A model generated the notes under the pieces. That model was not told the DNA's origin and ran no database searches. It saw nothing but the letters and a program-made list of their open reading frames with translations. Made by a program: the position numbers and the translations under genes. Positions 11,870-22,603 of a DNA stretch of 64,000 bases are shown one piece after another (the first letter of the stretch is position 1; every line of letters starts with the position of its first letter). Source of the DNA: Tetrapyrgos nigripes (Eukaryota > Basidiomycota > Agaricomycetes > Agaricales > Campanellaceae); the NCBI GenBank assembly GCA_013368315.1, contig JAACJM010000104.1:1-64000 (forward strand). The letters run 5' to 3'.

Positions 11870-12358
11870 TCCAGATCTTCCCAGAGCGTCCTGCCCAAAG
11901 ACGGGATAAAGCAAGTCCACCGTGCTTGTATGGATGAAGAGCTGTGAGCAATGTTGGGGTGATGATACCGGCCTTGAAATCAGAAAACAGTACCGTCAAT
12001 GGCTGACCATGTCGTACATGTGAAGAGTGGTGAGCAGTTTTGGGGTAATATTAATGATATCCTTGAACTCGAAGATAGTACCGTTTGCAGTTGGGCATCG
12101 TGCAAAGTTGTACTCTGCACGACATATTTCTTTAATTTGAAGCTCGACCAAAGATGTGTTGAGCATGAGGAGTGCTATGAAGTCTTCATCGGCCAGAGAA
12201 ATCTGGTGCACCAGATGAAGGGATTGCAACGAGCACCCAGAGCGTCCCAAAAAATCCACAAAAGTCTGGCGGGGCCAAACGCCCATGAAGAAATAGGACT
12301 CGTCATTGCCCTTACAGTGCACATCCTTGATAGTGAGGTTGGTCAAAGATGGAAAACT
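11870..12358 (-). pseudogene. captured F-box/LRR-type gene fragment
   Basis: The minus strand from 12358 reads FPSLTNLTIKDVHCK, VWPRQTFVDFLGRSGCSL, LHLVHQISLADEDFIALLML and TSLVELQIKEICRAE. This is the leucine-rich part typical of the very large F-box protein families of Agaricomycetes. A TATAG acceptor ends at 12359 and an upstream exon piece, GIQEGWNIL, fits before it across an intron near 12359-12420. The stretch around 12000-12080 is duplicated at 11915-11995 (FKDIINITPKLLTTLH and FKAGIITPTLLTALH). There is no F-box start and the frame is broken after the first copy. Confidence 0.6.
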
Positions 12359-12420
12359 CTATAAGAACGTCAGTAATTAGAAACCAAACCCCAACCATCG
12401 CAAACTAAACTTAAAACTCA

Positions 12421-12821
12421 CCAGTATATTCCAACCTTCCTGTATTCCCGTCCTTATTCTTTCTTCTCCTTCCCCTTGCCTCTATACGTAACCTCCTCCC
12501 TAGACATTCCAAAATCCGAAAGCATTGCTCTGGGTATGGGTACGTGTACACCATACCCGTACGCATACCCCCAGTCGTCCCCATCCGCATAATCCTCTGC
12601 ATAATCATCCTGATCCCCATCTGTATCCCCGTCCTAGTCCCCATCCTCCCCATCGTCTCTATCGTCCACTTGTCCTTCATACCCAGCAACCAAATCCAAG
12701 CAGAAACGTTAACAGAAACAAGGTGGACGGCTCTCTCTTCCAGGACCTCGTCCTTCTCCCTCAGATCCTCCGGATCCAGCACCTGCACCTCAGCTACCGA
12801 TACCTACGTTGTCTCATGTCA
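12421..12821 (-). other. acidic coding-like stretch upstream of the F-box/LRR piece
   Basis: One minus frame encodes an Asp/Gly-rich run (DGDQDDYAEDYADGDDWGY) followed by VHVPIPRAMLSDFGMSREEV. It is probably a 5' exon of the captured F-box-type gene or of another gene. Stops interrupt it. The high G/A purine bias makes several frames open, so the assignment is weak. Confidence 0.3.
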
Positions 12822-14105
12822 GTTGCGTGAATTCTGCGTGTCGCACCTGCGTGCCACCTGCGTGTCGGTACCCACCTGCGTGCCATCCCCATTAGGCGAC
12901 TCCGCAATCAGGCACGTAGCCCATGCTTGATGGCACCGTCCGTCACTACTTTCCTTTTTGTCTGTACTTATGTATAAGTATAGTATGCATGTACATACCA
13001 TTTATACTCAGATTTACTACTACAACTCCTTAGAAGTAAGGAAGAACACTCGAGAAATCTCGGTTGCATGAATTCTGTGTGGCGCTCCTGTGTGCCATCT
13101 CCATTAGGCGACTCTGCAATCAGGCACGTACCCCATGCTTGATGGCACCATCCACCACTATGTCCTTTTTATCTGTACTGTATGTGTATGTATGGGATGC
13201 ATGTATGTACCATTTCTAATCAGGTTTACTAGTACATATCTTTAGAAGGGAGGAAGTTAATCAATGCCCCAGTAAAAAGTTCCACTCGAAGCAGTAGACC
13301 ACTGCAGTTTAGAAATGGCTGAACATCACAAACAGAACCACAATATCCTTTATAGTGGCCATCAATAATGCAGACTGGTTTATCAATCCACAGCGGTGGA
13401 CCTATGTTCATGATCTGAGCCAAAAAGAATTAAAACAGCCTCCAGATATATGAATATTAGATACTCACAAAACACACTCAATGCGAGCTAAGAGGGAATG
13501 CGAGTTGAACAAGAAGGGTATGGAAGTAACTTGAAAAGGACAGTGTCAGCTTTTAAATCATTGAAAAACCCGAATTTCAAATTGATTTGACTTGTTGAGT
13601 CAGCTACATGTAGGACAGGTCTCGTATTGTGCTCATTATGGTGCAAATATCCATTTTGACGACTCTGGGACGGGCACGCAGGTGGCACGCAGGGTGACAC
13701 GCAGGTACATGTGACCTGCGTGCCGGCCCAATCGATCTGCGTGTCACTCAATACATCGGAGCGTCTGTCCTCAGGCCTGCGTGTCAGTCTTTGAATGCAG
13801 GAATTGACTCAGAATACTCGTCTTTGATTGTAAATCAAGGTGTAGTACTCATAGTTCATAATATTAGGCTCAAGGTACAGGATTGATACAAAAAATGAAG
13901 CAGAAATTAGCTCTCAGAGGCATTATGCTCTCTTTTCTAGGGTACTGAAGTATGCATAGCCCTGTATTCCCATTGGAAATCAAACAATCAACCTCTAAGT
14001 CTGGAAGCAAAGTTAAAGTATGCGTATTTAGAAGACTTAAATACATAGTGCTTATATACAACCGACACGCAGGCACGCAGGTATGACACGCAGAATTCAA
14101 CATAC
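12822..14105. repeat. nested repeat element bounded by TGCGTGTC clusters
   Basis: The left end GAATTCTGCGTGTCGCACC (near 12828) and the right end, read inverted, GAATTCTGCGTGTCATACC (near 14100) form imperfect terminal inverted repeats. Both ends and the interior near 13670-13790 carry many copies of CTGCGTGYC in both orientations. A ~200-bp segment (12828-13030) is repeated at 13065-13255. Target duplications are not evident. It looks like a separate insertion with subterminal repeats between captured gene pieces. Confidence 0.5.
13229..13423 (-). pseudogene. KOW-like domain fragment
   Basis: The minus strand reads WIDKPVCIIDGHYKGYCGSV followed by LLLRVELF, resembling a KOW-type small beta-barrel (V-x-I…G-x-x-K-G…G-x-V). 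Similar pieces occur in transposon-associated and SPT5-like proteins of basidiomycetes. It lies inside the nested repeat and could be cargo or part of that element's own gene. Weak match. Confidence 0.3.
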
Positions 14106-14129
14106 CGGTCTCATGTCAAGAGAAGGAAG

Positions 14130-15390
14130 GTGTGGCAGGAAAAGATCATGGTCCCCAAACCAACTCCACCATCTCTGACAACTGAAGACCATCTGGAGCG
14201 ATTGATGGATAAACTCTCAGATCTTGATCCACCTGGAACTCCCAAAGCTCGGAAAAAGGGCGAACTTGACTGGATGCAACTCTTCTGTCGTGATATCGTT
14301 GAACCTCAGTGAGTCTTTCACTTTCTCCTCTGACATTGACACTAACTCGTTGTTCAAGAATATTCCAATCTACTTTACCAGAACTCTGTTCACTTCTCCA
14401 GTCGAAAGTCTTTCCAAATTTACCTTTCTCAGACGAAGAGAAGGAGGCAGCCAAAGATGACGCCTCCATGGATATTGACACACGACACCATAAATGGGCA
14501 CGAACTAGTGTCTCTGTTGCCAAGATCTCAATCAAACGCGACTCCTCCAAACTTTCCAAGCACCTCACTGTCTCATCGTCCTCTTCGTCAACTAGACACC
14601 CATCTCCTGCCTTGTCTGCCACTTCAAGTACCTCTCACACACATGAAAGACATCCGTCTCGTCCTCTAGAACGTTCCCGTTCTTGCTCGCTTTCTGTCAC
14701 TCTTGCAGAAGAGGAGCATCAAAATGCAGTGGAAGCCAAAGAACGACAACACCAGTGTGCAGATAGCGCCGGAATCAGAGGAGTGAAGAAACGCGTTCTG
14801 AGCTGAGAAGTCAGCATGACGAGGGTGTTTAAACCCAAGGCGAGGTCTCAGACCACAATGGTCGTGGTCGAGAAGACTGTCAAGCCAGTAGTGAAAACAG
14901 AGCCTAAGGATTTGGTGGTGACTTTGGTAGAGGCCACACTGGAGAAGCTGCGGATAGTCCCTGGAAGGACTTTAAATTTGTCGCGGTCGCAGTTACAACA
15001 AGCTGTACCACCACTACCACTATTACTACCACATTCATCATCATCAGCTTCAAGTTTGCCGACTGCTCCGAAATTAGCTCTTCCCGAAGAAGATATCTTT
15101 TTTCAGCCGGGATCCCAGCAGACGGGTCAGAGTCGTACCCATAGCAAGAATCCAGGTCCAGGTGGCCTAAATCTCTCCGAGCTCAGTGAGCCTGAGGGTG
15201 ACATTGATGAGGTTGGAAGTTCAGATGCTGAAGTCGAGGCAGAGGAGGTATGGTATCCTCCTGCTTCAAGTTCCCCCGATGTCCTTCTGTTGAGTGACAA
15301 GTTAAAAGTCCTCACAAGCAAGATATTTCACTGTCTGGATCTGATTCTGGTGATGAAGGCGATGACGATGACTGGCAGGCCATGAATACA
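14130..15390 (+). pseudogene. captured fragment, probable SLD3-like replication factor
   Basis: Coding text runs through an intron-like GTGAGT at about 14308: LDWMQLFCRDIVEP, LPELCSLLQSKVFPNLPFSD, a Ser/Arg-rich region, KKRVLS, TGA (14804-14806), EVSMTRVFKPKARSQ, LVVTLVEATLEKLRIV, then an acidic tail. The REVSM-like box followed by a V-ATP-K-R-like motif recalls the conserved part of fungal SLD3 (Treslin) proteins, which help load Cdc45 at origins. The family expects Arg where TGA stands. The identification rests on memory of short motifs and is uncertain. The piece ends about 40 bp before the right TIR. Confidence 0.42.
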
Positions 15391-15431
15391 TGCATGGGTG
15401 TACACCCATGAAAACTATGTGTTTCTTTCAC

Positions 15432-15894
15432 GCAGATGCGTCTTGCAGTGGACACGTTGGAAACGCGACTGCGTCAAACCACTGACGTGCCTGCGTCCTA
15501 TTCTGACTCCGGAAATACAATATATCTGCAGACCTATCTGAACTCTGGATAGATGGTCCATTTGGACTCCTATCTGCACCTGTATATGTGCTTCAGATAT
15601 ACGGGATTTCTGGACATGTATCCGGAGCTTTAAAAGGTTATCTTTCTTTTGTTTGAATAGCTATACAAATTAGGTGTCTTTTTGTACATCTTTACATAGA
15701 TTACATGTGCCATCTTTTTGTTTACCTATCAAGTGTAATTAGGGGTTTCCAGATGTACATTCTTTCTGTATGAATATTTAGAGTCAAAATATAACATTTA
15801 TTTGTATATATATCTGAACTCTAAATACATCCTACTTTCGTACACCTATCTGCTCATCTATCTGTCAAGCCAATAGAAATGTACTTCCAGCATG
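15432..15894 (-). repeat. right TIR of the 5-kb element (~463 bp)
   Basis: Inverted copy of 10860-11325. In the outermost 40 bp the left copy keeps CpG (ACGCCGG, TACG, ATCGG) where the right copy has TG or CA, so the two ends have decayed since insertion. Confidence 0.9.
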
Positions 15895-15897
15895 TCA

Positions 15898-17458
15898 TTC
15901 ACCGTGGCTTGAAATAGGCATGACAGGTTGCAGTACGCAGAACTTTAATTTCACCACCAAATCTGTCGGACAGGAAAAATCATTTAATATAATGTACATG
16001 TAGATGAGACATCTATTACACATGCACACACACAGTGGAAGTGGGTACTGATCCTCAGGCAAATCATTTCTGGGATACTCAGACGGTTCCAGAAGCTCAA
16101 TGGTCTGCGAGCTTCCATTCCATCAAAACACTCGGAAGCAAGACGTATCAAGTCTCGCTCGCCCTGGAGGACATTTTTGTGTTCATATACAATTCATATA
16201 TATCTAGCACTTCGAAGACGTTGGCTGGAAGTAATGTAATTAATTGATCTATAATACGACAGACAGTTTCAGTTTGCAAACTATGTCGGAACTTAGTATG
16301 TCAGTGTACAGCTACTCATCATCACCATGAACGATTAATGGATTACCTTCCAACCTCTCGCCTTGGATGCCCTGAATGAGGCGACAGGTAAAGAGGCAAT
16401 GGCGAGGAACCGTCAGAGACTAAGTGTTATTTCCACGCACACCAATGACTTCAACCATCTCGACGATTTCCGAGTCGCTCTACTCATATAAGCTGTTCGT
16501 CTCTTCTTGTATCTCTTCATTGGGCAACAGGTGTCAATGGCTATGGGTGTTACCGCGGTCATGGGTTCATCAAATCAATGACGTGTCAACAGTTCCTCCT
16601 TGCCTCCCACTCCAACTCCTCGTTCATGTCCAGCGATTTGGGACAAACCAATGTCAAAGCCAACGCCGATGAAAATTTAGAACAAACCAAAGATGACGCC
16701 AAAGCCAACGCTAGTGATGATATGCATGGATTCACTTTGGAAACCTTGAAGGAAATCTCATCTGAGCCGACGTAGCATTTAACGACGAGGCACAGGATGA
16801 CAGGACGATGAATGCAATAGTGACCTCCATCTACTCTCCTCCGACTCTCCCCACTCTTTCCCGTCTTGGGGTACCCCAAGGTGAGGCTCTTGTTGAGCGT
16901 AAGAGCGACCCTCATCCTCGCAAGTTCCCTGCCACTCTATTGGACCTGTGGTGATGGTTGCATTCATTCTCCACTATGTCACCACCACCATCACGGCATC
17001 ACTCTCGTTCTTGTTCTCGCTCTCAGTCTCTCGGTCTCTCATTCTCACTCCAGGGGTCTCAGTGGGATTGCTGATCTTGTTGTTGGGGTTCTTGTCAGCA
17101 TGGGTCCAACCCACTCGGGTTCTCGCATGAGTTTATGTTTACTTCTACATCTAATCTACGCTTAAGCCTGTTTTAGGTCTTTTGACGGCGATGACAATCC
17201 CCACCCATCTCTTATTATCCTCTCCCCTCAAAAATAAGCCAAAACCCCATCTCGCCATGAAGGAGGGTTGACTGCGCTGCGTCGCCATCACGACAAACTA
17301 ACATTGGGCTGGCTGCTTGTATTCAAGCAAAAAGGTTTTAAAGGCTGGAATAGTAGGGTCAGATGACAGCTGCGGGGTTGATGATGGTTTACCATCTACT
17401 GTGAGTTTCCAACCTCTCTTTCAAGTCTCATCCAGATGATAACGTTGTCCATAAGACA
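15898..17458. other. weak coding-like pieces only
   Basis: Plus-strand 16035-16150 (VGTDPQANHFWDTQTVPEAQ) and 16600-16775 (ANADENLEQTKDDAKANASD, ending at a TAG) look protein-like. At 16951-17130 a hydrophobic frame (VAFILHYVTTTITASLSFLF) could form two membrane helices. They cannot be joined into one convincing gene and I do not recognise a family. Confidence 0.3.
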
Positions 17459-18102
17459 ATGTCGATGTCCTTGTTTTATCTCGTCCTCGTCCTCAGCCCC
17501 ATCCACACTGCCACGATCAATGCACATCCCGTGAAGACAAATTTGAACGCTGTCGCTGCTGTGGTTCTATTCCCACATCAAACACTGGCCATCACATCGA
17601 CGACGCTCACCTTTACGACCCTATCAATATCACTTTCCTGACCTTCTACGTCCGTTCAAGAAACTCCAGACAACAGCACCCCTCCCTCTCCCTTTCGCCT
17701 CCTCCCTTCCATTTCCAACCATCCCAACCCTTACTCTCACCGCACAGCCATATTCATTGGCAGCATCATGGTCAGCATTTGGGCAGCATCGTCGGGACTA
17801 TCTCGGTCCTCATACTCGGCTGCCTTATCATTTACCTTTCTTGTTACACGGTTTATTGTGTAGGCAAATGCGGGAGTAATTCAAGGCGTGTGCGTTCCAT
17901 AGGAAAGAGATTGGCTAGGTGGGAGGAAGAGAGAATGAGGGAGGAGGAGAAGGAGAGAGGGGAAGGGGAAGAGGAAGCAAAGGTGAAAGAAAAGGAAGAG
18001 ATTGTAGTTGGTTCGGACTATAGCTCGACTTTGGCAGATGAAATGAACAAGAAGGGTAAGGATGATAGTGAGGGTCAAGAGGTGTGTAGACAGTCTACCT
18101 GA
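17459..18102 (+). CDS. hypothetical single-pass membrane protein, C-terminus replaced by a transposon end
   Basis: An ATG at 17459 begins a signal-peptide-like stretch (SLFYLVLVLS). After a probable frame change by splicing, the reading DDAHLYDPINITFLTFYV continues to a strong membrane helix (TISVLILGCLIIYLSCYTVY, about 17800-17860) and a highly charged cytosolic tail (EEERMREEEKERGEGEEEA). The tail frame is open from about 17590 to 18102. The last residues (EVCRQST) come from the hAT-like element that starts at 18076. Beyond the element, after removing one target copy, the same frame would run on through a Lys/Asp/Glu-rich tail to a TAA near 18660. The exact exon structure of the first half is uncertain. 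Confidence 0.45.
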
Positions 18103-18601
18103 GACCGGACCTTGGGGGGGGAGGGGGCCTGGAGGGGGCTTATGACCCAAAAGTACATCATGCCCTAGAGAGTGTATAGACCAAATTTCTGGTGTCATCT
18201 CTGCTTCAAAGTATCAGAAATACACTTGGAAGGTAAAAACAGGTAGAAGACATGTCTGATATGCCTTATTTGGGTGGAATCCCACTGAAATTGTATGTAG
18301 TTCTCACGATAGTGATGTCATCAGTGGTCTGACATCATGAACTTTCCTTTGAAAAATATTTGCTACCTCAAGAAAATGGACCCCACATTAGCATTTATCA
18401 CTCCTTTTGTTGTGTCTTTAGGTCAGTAGAGGGTCTATAAGGTGGTCTGGAGGAAAAGTGACTTGATTTGATGATTTATAAGCGAAATTTTATCTTATCT
18501 CTTTCCTTTTTAGGAAGGAGGGGGGGAGGGGGGGAGGTCTGGCTGACCTTAAAACCCAAAAGGAACGTCTGGTCTGGCCATAACCATCTGCACACCTCTT
18601 G
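18076..18601. mobile_element. hAT-like MITE with 8-bp target duplication, inserted in a coding tail
   Basis: Ends are CAAGAGGTGTG (18076-18086) and its inverse CACACCTCTTG (18591-18601). Flanks are GTGAGGGT on both sides (18068-18075 and 18602-18609), a perfect 8-bp duplication. The length is 526 bp with no transposase ORF. An 8-bp duplication with CA-starting TIRs is the hAT signature. Confidence 0.85.
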
Positions 18602-20668
18602 GTGAGGGTGCGAAGGGAAAGGACAAGGACGAGGAAGTAGATAGCTTTAGGTCAATTTAAGATGTAAAGAGTAAACACATGCAGTATGAAGATTGAAACT
18701 TAGTCGCAGCCCAGATACAGATCAGACGTAAGCTGAGAAGGTCAACAGAATCTCGTGGTTGCGAAGAAGGCGTTGACGTCATGACTCATTGTGGGCGTAA
18801 ATTTTCGACCTCCCCTCCTTCTCTCTTTAACATCCACGTCACAGAGTCACTCCGGGGATCTTTGCAGGGGTCATAGAGCATGTTTCAGTAGTTTGTACAC
18901 TTCCTCTGAAAATGCGGGCTTCTCTTCATTTCTGATGTCTCTAGACTCCCACTGGTCTTCCCTAATCCCCTAATACTCAAACCCACTGAAGGAGACTCTT
19001 CAACACATACCATCACCACCTCATCAATCGTGCTGCGCCCCAAGTCCAGGAACGATGCCATCTTGAGAGCAAGCCAACAAGGGACGACGAAATCACACCT
19101 TATACATAGATATACATGTTATCTTGGTGCTTTCCAAACTATAGTCGAATGATTTTCCATCTCATCTCAACTATCTTCCATCAAAGCATCACCACTGATT
19201 CCCAAGTCGTCTACTAGCGTTCCATGGTTCATGCAGATCTTTCGCGGAGGCAGAGCACGCCCAGAGTCCCAGTGTATCATTGGGAGTGAGTCTTGGCTCA
19301 TCAACTTTTCATCTAGCTGGAAATGACAAGGAACTGCATTGTCTGGGGCTAGGGTAACAATAGAGAGAATCATCCGGCGACACGGTCAAGATAGAAGCTT
19401 GATGGGTATACCGTATCAAAAGTCTTCATACTAATAGCTTCAGGATATCAGGACCCTTAATATACTAAAGTTGGTTGCTTTCTCTGGGCTGGGGGTCACT
19501 GCTATCATGGTACTGCTGAACTATCTCATACAATATCTCTCTCAGTTTGCTGCAGATCTCATTGCAGCATTGGAGGTGATCATGATACCATCTCATACAA
19601 CAAAGGTTAATATTATGTATATTCAATCAATCATGCAAGCGCAGTCGTTTTAGACAATGAAGTAAGACCCCCTGAACTGTTCGAGCCTCTGTACAAAATC
19701 CAACCTCAACTGATTATGAGGCCCTTTAGGGCTGAGTTAACTTATGTCGACCTCACAGTTGAGTAGCAAACTTTGCCACGGATTCTAAGTTTCACTGATC
19801 GACGAAGAGAAAGTTCTTCAAGATGAAAAGCTCACGCGTCAATGCTTTGAGTCGGACTTTGAATTGATGTGGGTGTCCTTCGACCTGACCGACTGCCCAA
19901 CAGACGTCCAAGTTGATGACGTCGAAGCACAGAAGTCCCAGAGGGGGCTGTGTCAAATTTTCCCATGTCCGCCCATATCCGCCCATTTCTCCTACAATTC
20001 CCCAGAGTCGATTTTGACTGGGTTGGTCAACGCCCAGCGAAGGACGTTAACGTTAAAGGGCCATTCATGGGAGGAGCGCTCATCTGCCCAAAATTACTAC
20101 AAAGACTAGACGTTGAAACGTTGAAGGGTTAGCACAAGGTTTTTGTATAGACTCCGTGCGCCCGATGTCTAGATTACTGGGTGATTACAGTACAGAAGAG
20201 ATTGGGAAGTAATATCGTAAACATTCTTTCTGTACATTTAAGAATGTTCTACCCACCGCCCATCAGTAAGAACAAAAGGTAAATTTAATCATTCTGACGC
20301 CGCCAGTGCCCCCTGGGAGCCTAGGAGCGTTCCCTGAGAGGAGTTGAATAGCTCGAATTGTATAAAGATCTTGAAGACGAAAGAGACCTCGATTTTGATG
20401 GAGGCTCAGGAGAAGGCGACCGGAAAGACATGCGACGCGAAGGTGGAGGAAGTAGTGAACGACTGTACGAAAGTCTGGATGGTATTGACGACGAAGAAAG
20501 AGATAGAGACACCGTCGTCTGACGATTGAAGCCAGAGCACTCGTAAAAATCGGCACCTACAGGCTGCAGTCGGTACAAACAATGCTGATGGGACCGCCTC
20601 TTCTCCCGTTGCTCGAAGAGATCGCGATCGGTGCGATGGGAATTGCTCAAATGAACATCACGAGGATT
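18602..20668. other. no confident gene; short frames only
   Basis: 18610-18660 holds the displaced C-terminal codons of the 17.5-kb ORF. A minus frame at 19373-19167 (AVPCHFQLDEKLMSQDSLPM) and a hydrophobic plus frame at 19471-19653 (LGVTAIMVLLNYLIQYLSQF) may be exons of unknown genes. A dispersed repeat lies at about 19705-19790. Confidence 0.3.
19705..19790 (+). repeat. dispersed repeat, TTAYGAGGCCC family, partial copy
   Basis: GATTATGAGGCCCTTTAGGG and GAGTTAACTTATGTCGACCT match the left ends of the copies at 54373 and 54797. This copy has TTATGAGG where the others have TTACGAGG. Confidence 0.6.
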
Positions 20669-21615
20669 TTAGGCATATAGATGAGGTGATGATGGACCCG
20701 GAGGATCAGCATCCATCGAGGAATCGTCATCTGAGTCGGAGGAGTCACCCTGATTAGGTGATGAGCCTTGTGAAGTTGTATGAACAGCATCTGGATGAGT
20801 ATGATACGGCGCTGCGGGTGAATGTATGAGTAATTCTGGTCGAAGAATTAAGATGTCGAGTTGGCGCTTCTGTTTCTCGGACTGAGCTTTCGCCCGTAGA
20901 GATGGAGGAATATGGTTTCGGTAGTGCCGGCGCATGTTGGAGTTTACGCTAAACTTTCGTCCACAGTTTGGGAATGGGCATTGGAAGGCTATGTGAAGTT
21001 GACTGTTTTCAATAGGGCACGCGAAGGATAAAGTAGCACTCACGAGTGGCACCAGTATGAGTGTTCGTATGAATACGCAAGGAACTCGGACGGCTGAAGC
21101 GTTTGTAGCAAGTCGAACAGATATACCTCTTTTCATCAGCATCGACAGAGAGGTGTTCGCATGAAGAGAACGATGCGATTTTTAGACCACTGGTTGGGGG
21201 AGTTTGTGATTCGTATTGGGAGTTGACGCTAAGTCCATTGAGAGAATCGTGAGCGGCACTGTAAGTAATGTGCTGCAGCGAAGCAGATGGAGGCTCGGAA
21301 CGAAGTACATTCAAAGTACAGTGCACACTGTCTTCAACATTTGCGGGAGCAGCCTTAGCCTCTCGAGATGTTCTGAGAGGGCATGATGGAGACTTAGAGA
21401 CATGAACTGACGTGAGCAAAGCCACCACATAGTAAATAAGCACCGGCGCTCACTCTGGATATATTCAGTGCAGGGGAAGTCCCATCAAAGCTCTGACTTG
21501 GCAATGTAAACATGAGATGCTCTATTACCAAGAAATGAGAAATAAGAAGTAGCGAGGCAAAGTACAACTGACCTGGAAACATCTCGTGTATACTAGGAAG
21601 CGAGACGGAAGGCAT
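20669..21615 (-). CDS. C2H2 zinc-finger protein, two fingers, 267 aa
   Basis: Spliced exons 21615-21573, 21521-21444, 21406-21044 and 20988-20669 keep one frame to the TAA at 20671-20669 (804 nt). The introns are 51, 37 and 55 bp; the 37-bp one is unusually short and the least certain. Two adjacent fingers are encoded: YICSTCYKRFSRPSSLRIH and FQCPFPNCGRKFSVNSNMRR…H, separated by the TGEKP-like linker THTGATP and split by the last intron. The N-terminal half is Ser/Pro-rich and the C-terminus acidic (DSSDSDDDSS). This layout is typical of fungal nuclear DNA-binding regulators, and the second finger has the Cx4C spacing of StuA/azf-type fingers. Target genes are unknown. ATG 21615 was chosen because it precedes the only splice path without stops. 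Confidence 0.68.
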
Positions 21616-21778
21616 AGCAGTGAATGGGAGAGGCAAGAGGGAATTACTATTGAAAGATCGTCTGCTTATATACCACTAATTTTGGCAGATTGTGTGGCTA
21701 ATGTATGAACACCGCTGCCGCCGATTATCTATATTCGTATTTGACCCTCTGACAAAGATCATCAGGATTCATGGACTT

Positions 21779-21937
21779 CACGCCAAAAAAACCACCGTCG
21801 AGCGGAAAGTCCTCCGGAAAGTCACACATTGTATTAGAGTCACCTCATGTGATAAATCACGTGATTGTTACGAGAGTACCGTGTGTGACTTTCCGGAGGT
21901 CTTTCCGCTCGACGGATAAATTGGCACATGCGGCGTG
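21779..21937. mobile_element. palindromic MITE, CACGCC ends (159 bp)
   Basis: Starts CACGCC and ends GGCGTG, with inner arms GTCGAGCGGAAAG and CTCCGGAAAGTCACACA repeated inverted. The flanks CTT and AGC do not match, so no target duplication is seen. It shares GTCGAGCGG with the pair at 22604 and 22751. Confidence 0.6.
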
Positions 21938-21946
21938 AGCTTACGG

Positions 21947-22484
21947 TAGTGCTGTGTTGGAAACCCAGATGTAAATAACACGCCTTTTTATAACATGTAA
22001 AAAACACGTAAAAAACATTTCTTACAACAGCGATGCCAAACACCCATGTCATAAATTGTCAGTATTGTAGGTCCGGAGGGACCATTTCCTGGGTATTTCT
22101 GAGTCTTCTTGGTCAAGAATCCTTCATGAGAGGCCCGCTCAGAGCAAAAGCCACTGGAGAGTTGCTTCAGAGGGCAATTCTTGGGCAGAGTGGGTCGAAC
22201 ATATGGCCGAACACAAGCCGAAGATTCCGATCCGGAGCTCATAGCCATACGTTCCATTCTGTTCCCCTGCGCACGGTCTCGATACCACCTTTGGGAGTAA
22301 GCAGATGGCCCCAGGGGGCGAATTTCATTGGAATTTCGCGTTCTGGCAACATTTTTCTCGAAAACTTCAGCCTTGTAATAAATCGTGTTTTTTACAATAA
22401 ATTACACACCGATTTTATCTGACATGGGGCCCAAAAGTTTCTGACATTTATGACAACCCAAAAATAATTTCCAACACAGCACTA
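21947..22484. mobile_element. hAT-like MITE, TAGTGCTGTGTTGG ends, 8-bp target duplication
   Basis: TIRs TAGTGCTGTGTTGGAAA and inverse; flanks GCTTACGG at 21939-21946 and at 22485-22492. 538 bp. A 129-codon frame inside has no transposase motif. TAG-starting TIRs with 8-bp duplications are hAT-type. Confidence 0.85.
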
Positions 22485-22603
22485 GCTTACGGTGTTTATA
22501 TGGCTAGGGGTTCACTTGCACAAGGGAAATTGTGGCTTGAAGGGCCGGGGTAAAAGAAGTCGCGTCCGAACCTCGCTATCGACCAGGGAAGAGCTAGAAT
22601 AGT

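Larger units (their letters stand above)
10860..15894. mobile_element. 5.0-kb TIR element carrying host gene fragments (Pack-type)
   Basis: Outer ends are CACGCCGGAAGTACG (left) and the same sequence inverted with C-to-T and G-to-A changes, ending …CTTCCAGCATG (right). Flanks are TCA at 10857-10859 and TCA at 15895-15897, a 3-bp target duplication. TIRs run about 465 bp. Between them lie pieces of a Gfo/Idh/MocA oxidoreductase (plus), an F-box/LRR-like gene (minus) and a probable SLD3-like gene (plus), with a nested repeat region at 12.8-14.1 kb. No transposase is visible, so this is a non-autonomous element. The CAC terminus and 3-bp duplication fit CACTA-like elements best, but the 4th-5th bases are GC rather than TA or TG, so superfamily assignment is tentative. 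Confidence 0.78.
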
